NCBI GenBank assembly: GCA_036345935.2
Contig: JADWOT020000030.1
Location: 124,001 to 188,000, forward strand
From: Taenia hydatigena
Taxonomy: Eukaryota > Platyhelminthes > Cestoda > Cyclophyllidea > Taeniidae
Reading direction: 5' to 3'
DNA length: 64,000 nucleotides
Position numbers and translations under genes: made by a program. The notes below the pieces were generated by a model that was not told the origin of the DNA, did not search any database, and saw nothing but the letters and a program-made list of their open reading frames with translations. Shown piece after piece: positions 1-11,000 of this stretch; position 1 is the first letter of the stretch; every line of letters starts with the position of its first letter.

Positions 1-479
1 CATATATTGGGCATACCCCTATTGGCAAAGCTCATAGCTGAGTATATTTTCGCGGAAGGTAGATCAGGGCAGCTTGCTGGATAGCGCTGAAGCGCAGGTA
101 AATGTGTAATTAATATATTTGTAGTTACGTGTGCACCGCATTTAAAAACCAAGGGCTTGTAAAATCATGCCCAACTGTTTATTATTTAAAGGCACCATGT
201 CGTTGTCTATTGTCATTAAGCTACTGATGAGATTTGAAGCGACGCAATGCGATACGAGGTTTCATTGTCGCATCGACCAAGCAACGCCCACTAAGTCCGT
301 ACAGTGAGGTCTGCTTACATGACGTCCGAAATTCCTTTTTTGTCGTGTAGTAAAGATTTTGCTACAATGAATGCTCTTGTTTTAATAAGCAATCGGCCTC
401 TACCAGAAAAGGAAATGAATTAACCTATAGATCACCAAAACTTACATATTTTGCTGACGTAATAGCACACGCTTGCATC
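1..479. other. Intergenic, nothing recognised
   Basis: No frame with splice sites and no clear repeat. The last part, next to 480, is the 3' flank of the damaged zinc-finger copy I. Confidence 0.5.
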
Positions 480-505
480 CTACGTAAATATTGCAAACCA
501 AATGC
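480..505 (-). CDS. Copy I exon D: short last exon
   Basis: After acceptor tgctttatag the frame reads G-I-W-F-A-I-F-T and stops at TAG. The intact copy reads H-I-W-R-N-V-F-S and continues eight residues further; the bases continue to match after the stop here with a one-base shift. So this end is a frameshifted version of the same exon. Confidence 0.5.
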
Positions 506-582
506 CTATAAAGCAGAAAATATTGGAGCGTTATAATAAATAGTCACTGCGAAATATGCCAGGTGGATTAAGCAGCACCTAC

Positions 583-687
583 CTAAATGACATGATTGCA
601 TATGCTCTAGTAATGTCACTAGTGCTGCACATTCTGCATAGCACTCTGTGCAGTGAATGCGGGTTTCTGAATTCTCCATTCTCACGA
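583..687 (-). CDS. Copy I exon C: finger 3
   Basis: Reads M-E-N-S-E-T-R-I-H-C-T-E-C, then 12 residues, then H-M-Q-S-C-H. It aligns with M-A-N-S-E-V-R-F-Y-C-I-E-C...H-M-R-S-H-H in the intact copy. The acceptor accgcag and donor GTAGGT follow the rules, and the phases (1 in, 1 out) equal those of the intact copy. Confidence 0.6.
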
Positions 688-990
688 CTGCGGTGTGGTG
701 CAACAAAATATGCAATTAAGAACAGTTTGCGGGAATAATCAAAGCTATGGCTGAGAATCAGAGCTCAGACTAAATTTAGCTGGAAGTATACGGAGGAAAA
801 CCCACAGATATGTGATACGAAGAAATGGCCGAGTAGTAACTCATAGGTTGCGAATGGAGCGAGACACAGACAACACACATGATGATTCCAGTCTATTTTT
901 CAGAGTATGAAAGAAAGCGCTTGTGTTAATTTTAATATCTGTGCCGATTTAAAGCAAGAATATTAGGGGGTGCTGAACAACTCTCTTTAC

Positions 991-1060
991 CTCTTTGGTG
1001 CCATAACAGCTGCCCAAATGTTCTGTAAAACCTCCAGCAAACCGGACAACCCACAGCTAC
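991..1060 (-). CDS. Copy I exon B: finger 2 (one His only)
   Basis: This block encodes GCPVCWRFYRTFGQLLWHQR, which is 20 residues, followed by donor GTAAAG in phase 1. It matches exon B of the intact copy (HCPICQTSHRSYGRLLWHQK) in both cysteines, the R-T/S-F/Y pair, L-L-W-H-Q and the splice position. The most likely acceptor, ttatttgag, leaves five bases fewer than in the intact copy, which breaks the reading phase from exon A. Confidence 0.55.
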
Positions 1061-1320
1061 CTCAAATAAAGCGCATCAAACATTTGAGAAAAAAAGGCTA
1101 TAATTGTGCTGTAAATAGTCCAAATTAGCAACTACTTAAGCAGGTCACCTTTAATCTGATTAAAGCAGGAGTTATGCTACTCAAGGCATTTCATCTATTG
1201 CAAACATGCACAAATCTCTCATACACTTGCGTATCTATACACAAAGCCACTTCGAACATGAACTCTTGTGTTGAAAATATGTGCATGGTAAATTGCGCAT
1301 AGAAATCGAAATCCGCCTAC

Positions 1321-1429
1321 TGTTGTGCACGCGAAGCAAGTGTTTAATGCATAGGACGATACTTCTTGATGACGCAGAGCATAGCCTGCATTTGTAGACA
1401 TCCATTTCGCTAGGGATAAGATAAGTTGC
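1321..1429 (-). CDS. Copy I exon A: finger 1
   Basis: The finger core YKCRLC is followed by 12 residues, His, four residues and His (H-L-L-R-V-H), a standard C2H2 finger. The exon is bounded by a pyrimidine-rich acceptor ending cctag and a donor GTAGGC directly after the last His, in phase 1. The intact copy has GTAGGA at the same place and phase. A longer open frame on the same strand covers this region in another frame and is a shadow. Confidence 0.55.
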
Positions 1430-1535
1430 CTAGGAAAATGGAACAGAACCTGCTGTGAAGTTAAAGGGTAAGCACGTTTACCTCCTGGATCTGGCTTTAG
1501 ACTTATATGTGATTGAGACGCAGAGGAGCAGCACT

Positions 1536-2904
1536 CGCGTGTTCGATTGAAGCTTTGCGTTATACGGACATAGATCAAAACTCACTGCACTTGAAACGCT
1601 TGCTTCTTCGCTATGCATCCCAAGCAATGATCCAATCCCTTAATTTTTTTCTGCAAATGATTAAAAGCTGTTTTTCCAGTAAGGTGCTTTAACACGCCAG
1701 ATGCGTTTAAACCAGTGTCTGTCATTCTTGACATTAAAGAGTATAAGTTGATTTCGAAGTATAAAGCATAGGGATTCAACAAAAGTTATTATTTATCGAC
1801 TCGAATAACCCAAAATATATTTAACGGAGAAGTCTTTGATCAATCCGCTTTCCCTGCGTTCGCTATTTCCGCCCGATATTATGCTGTGCCAAGAACAGAC
1901 GCAACAGGCTATAAGCATAATTTGAGTTTTCTGATTGATTGTGACCATCTGATTTAGGAATTCCGCCCATCGGGCAAGTCCTGCTTCCTGGTAACTTGTC
2001 CTTGCAGAGGTAAAGTTTCCCTTGCAATGATAAAGCGGCCCTTAAGACGTAAGGCATATAAGTTTTAATTCACCATCCACCATGGTAAGCAGAAGCAAAA
2101 ATTTGAATAAGTGATGTCTTTGATTACAACCATAATGCAGAAGTACAGACAAGACGAGCACAATGTTGATTACAAACAAATCTATCTTTTTTTCTTTTCC
2201 TACTCTGCTGTAGTCAAATGCTTAGTCTTTTCCAACCATTTCGAATAAACAGAAGGAGAGCAAAGATAGTGCGCATAAGGCATCCAATCGTTTGCTACAC
2301 CGCAGTGGTACAGCCACTGTCGGTGATGGCCCTTTGTATAGCGTGATTTTGGAGGCTGGGTTAAAAACTTTTTATCTTTTTACATAATGGAATAATTTTG
2401 ACCTTCGATTCAAAGTGCAATGTTACGTTGCCTCAATCCACAGCTTTTGCGAGCACCCTCAATGGCCTTTACATTGCATTCACAATGCTTCCAATTCATT
2501 AGATTCACAAATGTGGGCCTCAGCTAAGATTACGTTGTATAAAATGTGCAGGCTTCGTAGCCACATTGCTGATTATTGTTAATATCAGGACTCCTCATTC
2601 GCATCCCCATCTCTTTGTGCTAAAATTATCTCCCTATCTCTGCACTGTGCCCAAGATCTCAAAGAATTTTGACCAGGGGTGTTCATTGTTCTTTGATGGA
2701 CGCCTTATCAATCCTTTTGTTGAGACATCACACATAATAGTTTTTGCATAGGCTGATGTTCTACTACTCATTTATTTGTTGTTAGTTTGATGTTTTTTTG
2801 TTACATCTACAAATTGAACATTTTTTTGAATCTCTGTCATCTGGAATCTAAAACTTTTATGCAGTAAAAGTGTTGACAAGCACTTGGAAATACAGGTAAT
2901 TTTT
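1536..2904. other. Intergenic, nothing recognised
   Basis: Only short chance frames (about 60 codons). The part below about 1800 is the 5' flank of copy I; I could not align it convincingly with the 5' flank of the intact gene near 39.8-40.1 kb. Confidence 0.4.
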
Positions 2905-3375
2905 TGGCTTTGCCCAAATTTGAGTTGCCTTCACCAACGGAAAGCGTTCATTCGTCACTGCTCCACTGCATGTGAGGAAGTAAGGTTATATAAATATGCA
3001 TCCCACCAAGCGAATTTCTTGGTCAAAATGAGCCCACTGAGTAGATTTTGCGATTTGCGACTCGAAAATGGCCTTATTTTTAAATTAACTTGCAAAATAT
3101 TCTACCGTTAGCGCCGCTTTTTAATGCATATTGATAAATTGGTGAAAGTAAATCTGCTTCTCTGCCTCCTTTTGACACTTTATAATCTCTTAGCAATGGT
3201 GTCATGCGGAGACTTCGTTTACCGCATTCTTAATAACTGGATATGAAGAGACCATTTGTTGGGATTACTCTTCAAATAATGTGTAGCCATGAGTCTTAAC
3301 GGTAAGACTGTTTATCGTCAGTTTTGGCATGAACCTTCGTGTGGACCTCCCGCATGCAATGGAAAGGCGTGGGAA
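2905..3375 (+). pseudogene. Very old zinc-finger gene remnant (copy V)
   Basis: At 2921-2979 the + strand reads stop-V-A-F, then 12 residues including K-R-S-F, then H-V-R-K and a GTAAGG donor. Spacing, the R-S-F position and the donor match exon B of the family. Each Cys codon is one base away (TGA for TGT/TGC, TTC for TGC). About 310 bp downstream, near 3289, a frame M-S-L-N-G-K-T-V-Y-R-Q-F-W fits exon C with the two Cys changed to Arg (CGT) and Trp (TGG). No exon A was found. The case rests on position and single-base differences, so confidence is low. Confidence 0.3.
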
Positions 3376-6300
3376 TAGGTTTGCTTTAGTGGCGAATACA
3401 CGTACCGAGTAACAGTCGAGTGCACCTCTTGAGGTTGCGCTTTCCTTAATATCGAAATAAATAATCGGTGCTGACTCACCGACTCACACAACAATGGGCG
3501 ATGCTATAATAAAGCAGTAGAGGATCTGATAATGTTGCCACCAGTTTTGCACAAGCAACAGCAGCAGTTTGCCGGTAAAGTGTAAGATTCTTGGCTCGAG
3601 TAGTCTGTTACACTGTGGCAGTGGAGAACGACTGCCGATTGAGGTAATGTCGCGAAGGTATGCAAAAATGAAAACAAAGAGGCTGATAGAAGATAGAATT
3701 AATTCGTAGCGGTAATAAATCAGCAAGTTAATTTTCGCTTTAGCAAATGAGGCTGAGGATGGTTTATTCCGTGCATGATAGTAGTGTGCGAATCCTTCAT
3801 TTACTACACTAATGAGACGGTTCGCGCTACGCTTATCGTGGCATAAAAGAACCATATAATGTCGCCCTCTGGTAGTAGTGGTCTGCATTATCAGTTGCGT
3901 GGGTAAAATGTCAGCTAAAAACTATCACCAAGTCATATTCAGAGTGTTATTCTGCCTCCTTTTTGTGGTTGTGTCCCCTTTAACATCTGAAGCATTAATG
4001 CTTCTTGCTCTTCGTACTTGGAGTACAGATATTTTTTTACTTATATGTAAATGACGAGGAGAGTTTGTGAAACAAGGGCATTAGGCTAAAGACTCAGCAA
4101 TCACGACATCAATCGCACGATCCGTTTCTTATTTTGCCCTCTTGTACAATATACTGGTCACAAAAGACAACCGGCTTTTCACTATTAAAAGATAGCTTTG
4201 CCAAATTTACTAATATAAGTGCATGGTTTTAGTAAAGCATGCAAAGACTTGAGGGAACTAAGCGAGAAGTCAGATATCGATGGATGTTGTGTTCCGATTT
4301 TCAAATAGAGGGCAGGGAAGTATAAGCGGGTAGGCTAGACGAAGGCTTGTCACTGGAATCCAAGTAGCAGCATTTATCCTGGAAGTTTGCGCCTTTGCTT
4401 TGATGAATACGATTTGTAACCAGAAAATTGACGCCACGTTTCAAATGAACGAGATGCACAGAATGCATATTTAGCATTTAATGGTCCCCTAGAAAGGAGC
4501 TTTCACTTTACCATACCCCGTGACAAAAGGCATGACAGTTAATTTGCTATCTCTAGTTCTAAAAGAAAGCAAATGGTATCTTAGAGCAGTTGGGGTAGCT
4601 GTGTTCCCCCGTCCCTAAGGAGAAGGGGGAGATAGATCGGCAATTAAATTTGGGCCGGGATAAGAAGTGCTTTGGAACTGATGACAAGATTTGATCTCAG
4701 CCAGCGGATCCGAGCTTTTAGAGAATAATATCCTGCAAAATCTATAAAGAGAGTAGTACATGTAATTCCGACGGAAAACTGTTTCCTAAACCAAAATTCA
4801 AATTCTGCGGCTGATTTGACCACTTCATAAACATTATGCCGTTGCAAGAGCAATAACATATATATATACATGTATGTACATGTATATATGCTACTTCTCC
4901 TATGAACTTGCTTTTAATCCTACAATAAGCTAGGTGATTTTGATCGCGTGCATGCCTATGCTCGCATTTCTCACAGAGGACTGAAAAGCGCTTATATAGT
5001 AGCGTCGCTTAAGTATCCTAATTGCCTCACTCGGTTCGCTAAGGCGGAGCAGTTTAACTGCCAGCTGAGAAGGGAATGGAAACAGACAAACATAATGGGT
5101 TAATGCTTATGCTTTGCAATTTTATGGAAGCACTAGAGTGGTATGCATGGCTGTGTTTACCGAATCGGAAAAAAGTATTGATTGTTATAGTTCTGGGACA
5201 TTCCAAGAGACCTCAGAAAAGGAAACTAGATGAAGTCTTCACTACTATACGGCACCTTACGAAGGATTGACTTCAATAAATCACCGTTTTCTTTGACTAC
5301 TTTTAATCCTCTTCCGCAACGGCGCGATTAGAGCGATGAAGTCCGTATCCAGACGTGGTATTTGCTTCTGCTCACATACGCCGTCCTTCCTATCAGTGCT
5401 TCACATTTTACGAGCTTTCATTTCTATTTTAAAACTATGAGGATACTTAGGCTTTACTAACTCTAATAGACGCATTTGAGTTTTAACACTACCTTCCGTT
5501 AATATTACAGCAAGAACACAGCATGCCTAGTCAGCGATATCACACCCAGAATACTGAATACTTCAGTGACTCGATTTCCCTTTAGTTTTGTTCAGACGGC
5601 CTCTCCGTGCTGACAAATCTAAGTCAAGGAGTTATAATTGCCCAATCACGGATTAAAATACATTAAACTTGTAACTGTACTTAATCATTTGAGTCCTCAC
5701 TGACTAGAAAAACGCATAGTCCTTAATTAATTGGCAGCAGTTTTGGTTTTTAGATAAATGGATAGTTTAATGAAGGCCGTGCTTTAGAAGCTTAGCAGCC
5801 CACTAATAATCCAAGCTCGATTATCCGAGGAATGAGTGAAACACATCAAAACTAACTGAATTTAACCTACCGGCTATTAATGCAGCGAACGAGAAGACCA
5901 TCAGGACTCCCTCGGGTTGTTGCTTAGCAACTCACAAACTGTACGGATCTGCAATGCCGATTTTCTAATAGGACCATCAAACTCAATAATCATTATAAAC
6001 CTACTAAATCAATTGTGTCAGCCTTCTAAACCCGTCCCATACCAATCGAATCAATTAATTTAAAAATAAGTGGGCTGGCATTCATGAGCGTGCTGATAAA
6101 GGATAAGTGGCATAAGAATCCAATCTAAATGTTAAGGGTGTGCAATGAACAGTGAAATGGAAAGCAGTTAGCTCACACAAACATAAATGGTGAGAGGAAG
6201 GACAAGGGTCAATTTCGAGAATTTCAAGCTGCCTTGCTACGAGCTCGTATGCGACTTTGGTCGATGAAGTCTCGCGTCGGAAGCAAGTCGAAGAAGTGCA

Positions 6301-8030
6301 TGTCAAGGTTGAGTGGCCATTAACACACGCTGGATAAAAAAGGAAAATCATCTCGGGTATTGCATCAGCGGTAGCCTTTGCAGAGGCGATTTCCGGGGAT
6401 GAGTCGCCATCATATGCTTTGATCGACTCTTGGTTAACGTCAATAAATTAAACGCTTCTTTTTCTCATATGCATATGATTGACGCAGTTGGATACAGCGG
6501 CACTGAATAACGTTGCCTGAGAGAGCAGATTTACTATGCCTCTAGCTGCTATAATTGTCGGCATGATAATGCAGGCATTCTGTGAATGTTAATTCCTATT
6601 TTCATGGCGGGCGCCCTACAAAAGCATCTTAAAGACGTTGCTCTAAAACCACATGCCATTAAAAGTTAAGAGCATCTATGCCCAACACTGCTTCCTATGT
6701 GTACATGCGCCTTCGCCCTATGCAGAATCTATCAACGAAGATTGTTAATAAATAACACGGTAACCAGAGCAGTAGCACCACTGGCCAGCCAGACTTTATA
6801 ATGGCAGCGAAGTTGCTTGGGACCAACTGATTGATTAAAAGAATACATACCACAAGCATTATAAGCAAGCGATTACGCGGAAAACTATTTTTATTTGTGA
6901 CAAAACGAATTAAAAATGGAAATAGGTCACGACACGCAAGACAAATAGAATGCCAGGCCGCGATGCGTGCCATAGTGAACTGATTTTTGCAGGAATGCGG
7001 GTGATATCTGCATAATGAAGTGAAACTATAAGCACTATTTAAAAGCTAGTACCTTACTTTAAAAAAACTTTTAATGTCTCATTGCAAGTTATGATGACGG
7101 CAGGCTAGTTGCTATTGTTATCGATCGTCCAAAAGCGAATCTCTCTCTCTTCAGAGGATTGGAAGAAATAACTGATGGAAAGTGCTTCTTTTTGGTCCTC
7201 CTCTCCTACGTTTCCTTTTAGCTTCCTTAAAAGTTTTTAGATCAAAAAGTGATGATCGTTGAGCCGTAGCTAGGAAAAAATCCAGCGAGAAGGCATGTGC
7301 AGTGGAAGCTGTATTACTGCAGGTGGTCCGCGCAGAGAAGCATGTGTGCCTATTTTGTCACAGCTCAGTGGGCCAGCTACTAGCTTCTCTTCCCCTGGTA
7401 ATGCGGTATTCCCACCTTCATGCCCTTACCTTTCAAGGTCCAAGTCATCCTTAAATACAGCACTGAGCTTCCATGTACAAGCGCAGCTTTACTGCACATT
7501 TTCCTGAGAAACTCGCCCTCATTTTTGAGCAGTTATCTTGCAACCAATTTTGGTGTGCTCATTAGCTTTAACAGCGAAGAAAATGAGCTTATCAATGCTT
7601 TTATCAAAATAGTGGGTGAAGTTACATCTGGGGAAGAACCGCTCGAGAAGTAGCTCTGTAATCAATATGGGAAAGGGTCAGAGGACTGGTAATCCAGGTG
7701 CTTCTTCTACACATTAATCAGAATATTCGTTTTATTGATAACACTACTAAATGAAGATTTCCATAACTTTTACTAATTTTTGAGCTCCTGATCCTCGGCC
7801 ATCGGATTTATGCTCATGTGGTGTGGAATCTTGTTTTAATCCTTCATTGCAAAGAACGGAATCATAATACTCGTGGATTAAAATGCAGTGCATTAGTAGC
7901 GTCACTAAGTCCATATCGGTGATGGTGTTCCCTCACAGCCTCCCAGGTGCGGTGAATATGGTGGTCAGGATTCATCACCACTTGCCATAAATACTTCCAT
8001 GCGGCTTCATTGCTTTGAGCTGTTTAAGAG
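3376..8030. other. Intergenic, no gene seen
   Basis: About 4.7 kb with only short frames in all six readings, the longest 134 codons at 3484-3888 on the - strand, which lacks any recognisable motif. The only distinct element is the AT palindrome at 4857-4890. I see no rRNA or tRNA. Confidence 0.5.
4857..4890. repeat. AT-rich near-perfect palindrome
   Basis: An inverted repeat with 13-bp arms (ending catgta / starting tacatg) separated by TG, embedded in alternating TA. It could extrude a cruciform or simply be a decayed TA microsatellite. No neighbouring gene suggests a regulatory role. Confidence 0.6.
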
Positions 8031-11000
8031 AACCGTCAATTCACCTCCTGCATCTCCCCTCTTACTTCTTTCTACGCACGGTTATTTTTTCTTCTAACAG
8101 TTTTTCGCGTTCCCGCTCCTACTCTAATCAGCACAGTTCTGCATCGTATCTCTTATACCTCCTCTTTCCATTCGAATTCACCTGAAAACTCGGCTGCTCC
8201 ATTGCCTGTGTCTGTGGGTGCGGCTTCTCTCATTTTTTGATCATCATATCCACATTGGTTGACTTCAAATTTTGATTAAATTAAGAGGCAGCTGCAATCT
8301 GATGAACTTTATATTAGGCGCTGCTGTCAAACTGTCTGTCTAAACTGCCTTGTGACAGATCCTACCCCTTCAACCTAAGTTCTGATGATGGTAGAGATGT
8401 GAAAAGGGGAGCATCTACCTTTTGTCAGCACAGATATAGTGTTGAACATAAAAGTGCACCATACAAGGACAAGTAGTCGCTATTAAACAAGTTTTTCTCC
8501 ATCTTCACCTTCAGCGTAACATTTTGATTCAGTCTCTTATATTAAGCAATTAGTTCTTAATTTGAAAATCAGCTGCCAGTCATTGTCAGATTGTACGTAT
8601 AAATCATGCAGTTTAAAGAGAGCTTATGCCATCGCCACAACTGAAGCGGGCTTCTCAACACTTAGTGCCTCATTGCTTTGCCTCCGCGCATCTGCACGTC
8701 GGCAGTAGCACGAGCACCTCAGAAATAGCTCCAGTGATGGCTGTTGTCTGCTGCAGCAGGTGCATGCGCAATGCATTATAATCTGTAAGTGTCCGTGCAC
8801 ATCTTCTTGCTAATAGCATAGAAACTTAGAATTTGCCTCTGCTAACAACTGCCGCAGTTATACAAAGTTGGCAATACCTGTTAATTAATTTTATGTAAGG
8901 AATTCAAAAGCGCATTGTTGCGATAATGCAAGCAAATCTAGGAAAGGGATAAGAGGTTCGTATTTGTGTTTTAAAACAGTAAGTGATTAGATCTGGTTGG
9001 TGAGCGGGAAGTGCGCACAACAGTAACGACTGATGGCAACGTCATACCGAGCGTCGAGTAAGTAGTGCACATTTTAAAGCAGTTTGCTTGGTGTATTCTA
9101 CAAGACTTATGGTCTTGGTACTATTCGAAGGACAGCCTTGAGGAAACCACAATCCGATCCTACACGATGAATGAAGCTGACATGGCTTCTCCACTAATTG
9201 CTCAGCAGTAGAATTCGCCGTTTAAGACTTCAGCAGAGTGGGACGTAAAAATCGGTGATGTTGTAAAAAAGTGACACGGGATGTTCTCTCAAGCCGGTTT
9301 CACTTACTGCCGCCAGTACCGTTGCGTCTAGTCCCCCTTCTAATGACAGATATACATGCACTAACGCTATGTGCGCAAAAATTTTCAGCATCATTTCGAG
9401 CTCTCTGCCAATTAACCAAAGTGCAACGACTTTGAAAGGTCGTTCAAACCGATTGATCAATGAACTTGCACGGATAAGTTAAATGTGATTCAAATTATCC
9501 AAAACTGCATATCTAGCATGGACTAGGCGATACCAGGGTTTATGAGACCACACTCCGTGTTATGCTGTGTATTTATACGTCGACAGATAAGGTTGACGTG
9601 ATATGACCTTAACGTATTTAAAGCAGGCTTACTTTCGCTAGCTAGCAGCTGCAAAATGGAGTCAGGGCTTTCCAGCCCTCGAGGCTGAAATTTAGAATAT
9701 GATGTCCTCCATTATTTAGCCGCCAATTGCTTCGTTTTTACCAAATAATTCTCTATTTGCCCAAAGTTTAGTAGTTGTATCATGTACTGCTTAAATATGA
9801 GGGATAGGTGAAGTCCTCCCTTGCTACGTCTCAACATTGCAAGCTAGATGGCACTGCAATCGCGACCTCACGCTCAAAATCAGGTGTGAATCCAACAACG
9901 GCATCTTGTAAACTGGTCAAAATCTAGTCATATATGTGTCTTAGGCGCCCACTATAAAGCAAGCAATCCACCTATGAAATGGCCACTCGATTATTGCTAC
10001 CTCATCCAATTTGGTGATCGCAGGATTGCACATACTACCCAAATGATTAGTAGAAAGCTTGAGATGAAAAGCACTTACGCATTTTGCTAATTTGACATTT
10101 ACATTAAAGATCATAGGCATAACTTCTTAACTAATTCAACACTTAGGGTTTGTTCGTCTCATTGACAAAAGTACCCATTAGACATTAGCTGATCATGAGT
10201 CAGATGCGTCTTAACTTGAGACTAATAACTGAAAAAGGAAAAGAAGCAGTGGAGTTCTAAAATAATTACTCTAATAAAAGCTTATAATTGTTTTGCTATT
10301 AAAGCGAACTCTTGCCACACCCTTTCAATCGCTTGTATTTTGAGCCCAAAATACTACATTTTGCTAGGCAATCAGACCGCACCCAAGGGCCCATATTATT
10401 GTTTATTTGCGTTCATAAATGTGCAAACACCTCGTCCTTTCTTAGTGGCATGGCCTTTGATCCAATGCTAGTAGGCTTCCAGCCTTTTGTACGATTTTAC
10501 AAAAAGCAGTTAGGCTGGTAAATTTAAAACTGCGCACATCCTATAGAAGACACTTTTGAATGTAGCAGCTCAAGTCTTTTTGAATAAGATTGCACAACTG
10601 ACCTTCATCATTACCCAAAGGCCGTGTCGTAGGAGAAGAGTGCAGCCAGTGTATACTAGCATCTTTGATTATTCTGCACCCGCAATGACAAAACATCAAG
10701 TAAGTACAATTTGCTGCGCATTTCGACAAAAAAGGAAACGATTGAATAAAGGGACAGAAATTTATATGGCTTAAAGGGGAGGGAAAATGGAACGTTGGAT
10801 TTTAACGATAAGAAAATGGACCAATAAGAAGATGCAATTCAAACAGAAGGGGCGAGCAATTACCAATCTAGTGGAATGCCTAAATAAAGTGTATATAGCA
10901 GTATAAGGGAACACGTGCAGCATTTGTTTTCTAAACGTACCTGGTAGGTGAGGAGCGGAAAGAAAATTTGGCCCGATTTCTAGAGGAGCGGGTCAATTAC

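Larger units (their letters stand above)
480..1535 (-). pseudogene. Three-finger C2H2 zinc-finger gene, damaged paralogue (copy I)
   Basis: This is a paralogue, in inverted orientation, of the intact small zinc-finger gene at 40177-41190. Exon A (1321-1429), exon B (991-1060), exon C (583-687) and exon D (480-505) occur in the same order with donors at the same codon positions. Each of A, B and C carries a C-x2-C-x12-H core. Nucleotide similarity runs upstream of exon A to about 1535, including a shared L-K-x-D-P-G then Y-P-L-x-S-x-Q-V-L stretch. The damage: the start codon of the intact copy is not conserved here, the upstream peptide and finger A lie in different frames, and the exon B acceptor gives the wrong phase. 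Exons C and D still splice in phase. Function would be nucleic-acid or protein binding if expressed; that is family knowledge only. Confidence 0.6.

Noticed and set aside
1219..1578. 119-codon frame on the - strand
   Set aside because: It covers finger 1 of copy I in the wrong frame. Only its upstream half (L-K-P-D-P-G...Q-V-L) agrees with the intact gene, because of a frameshift between the two parts.
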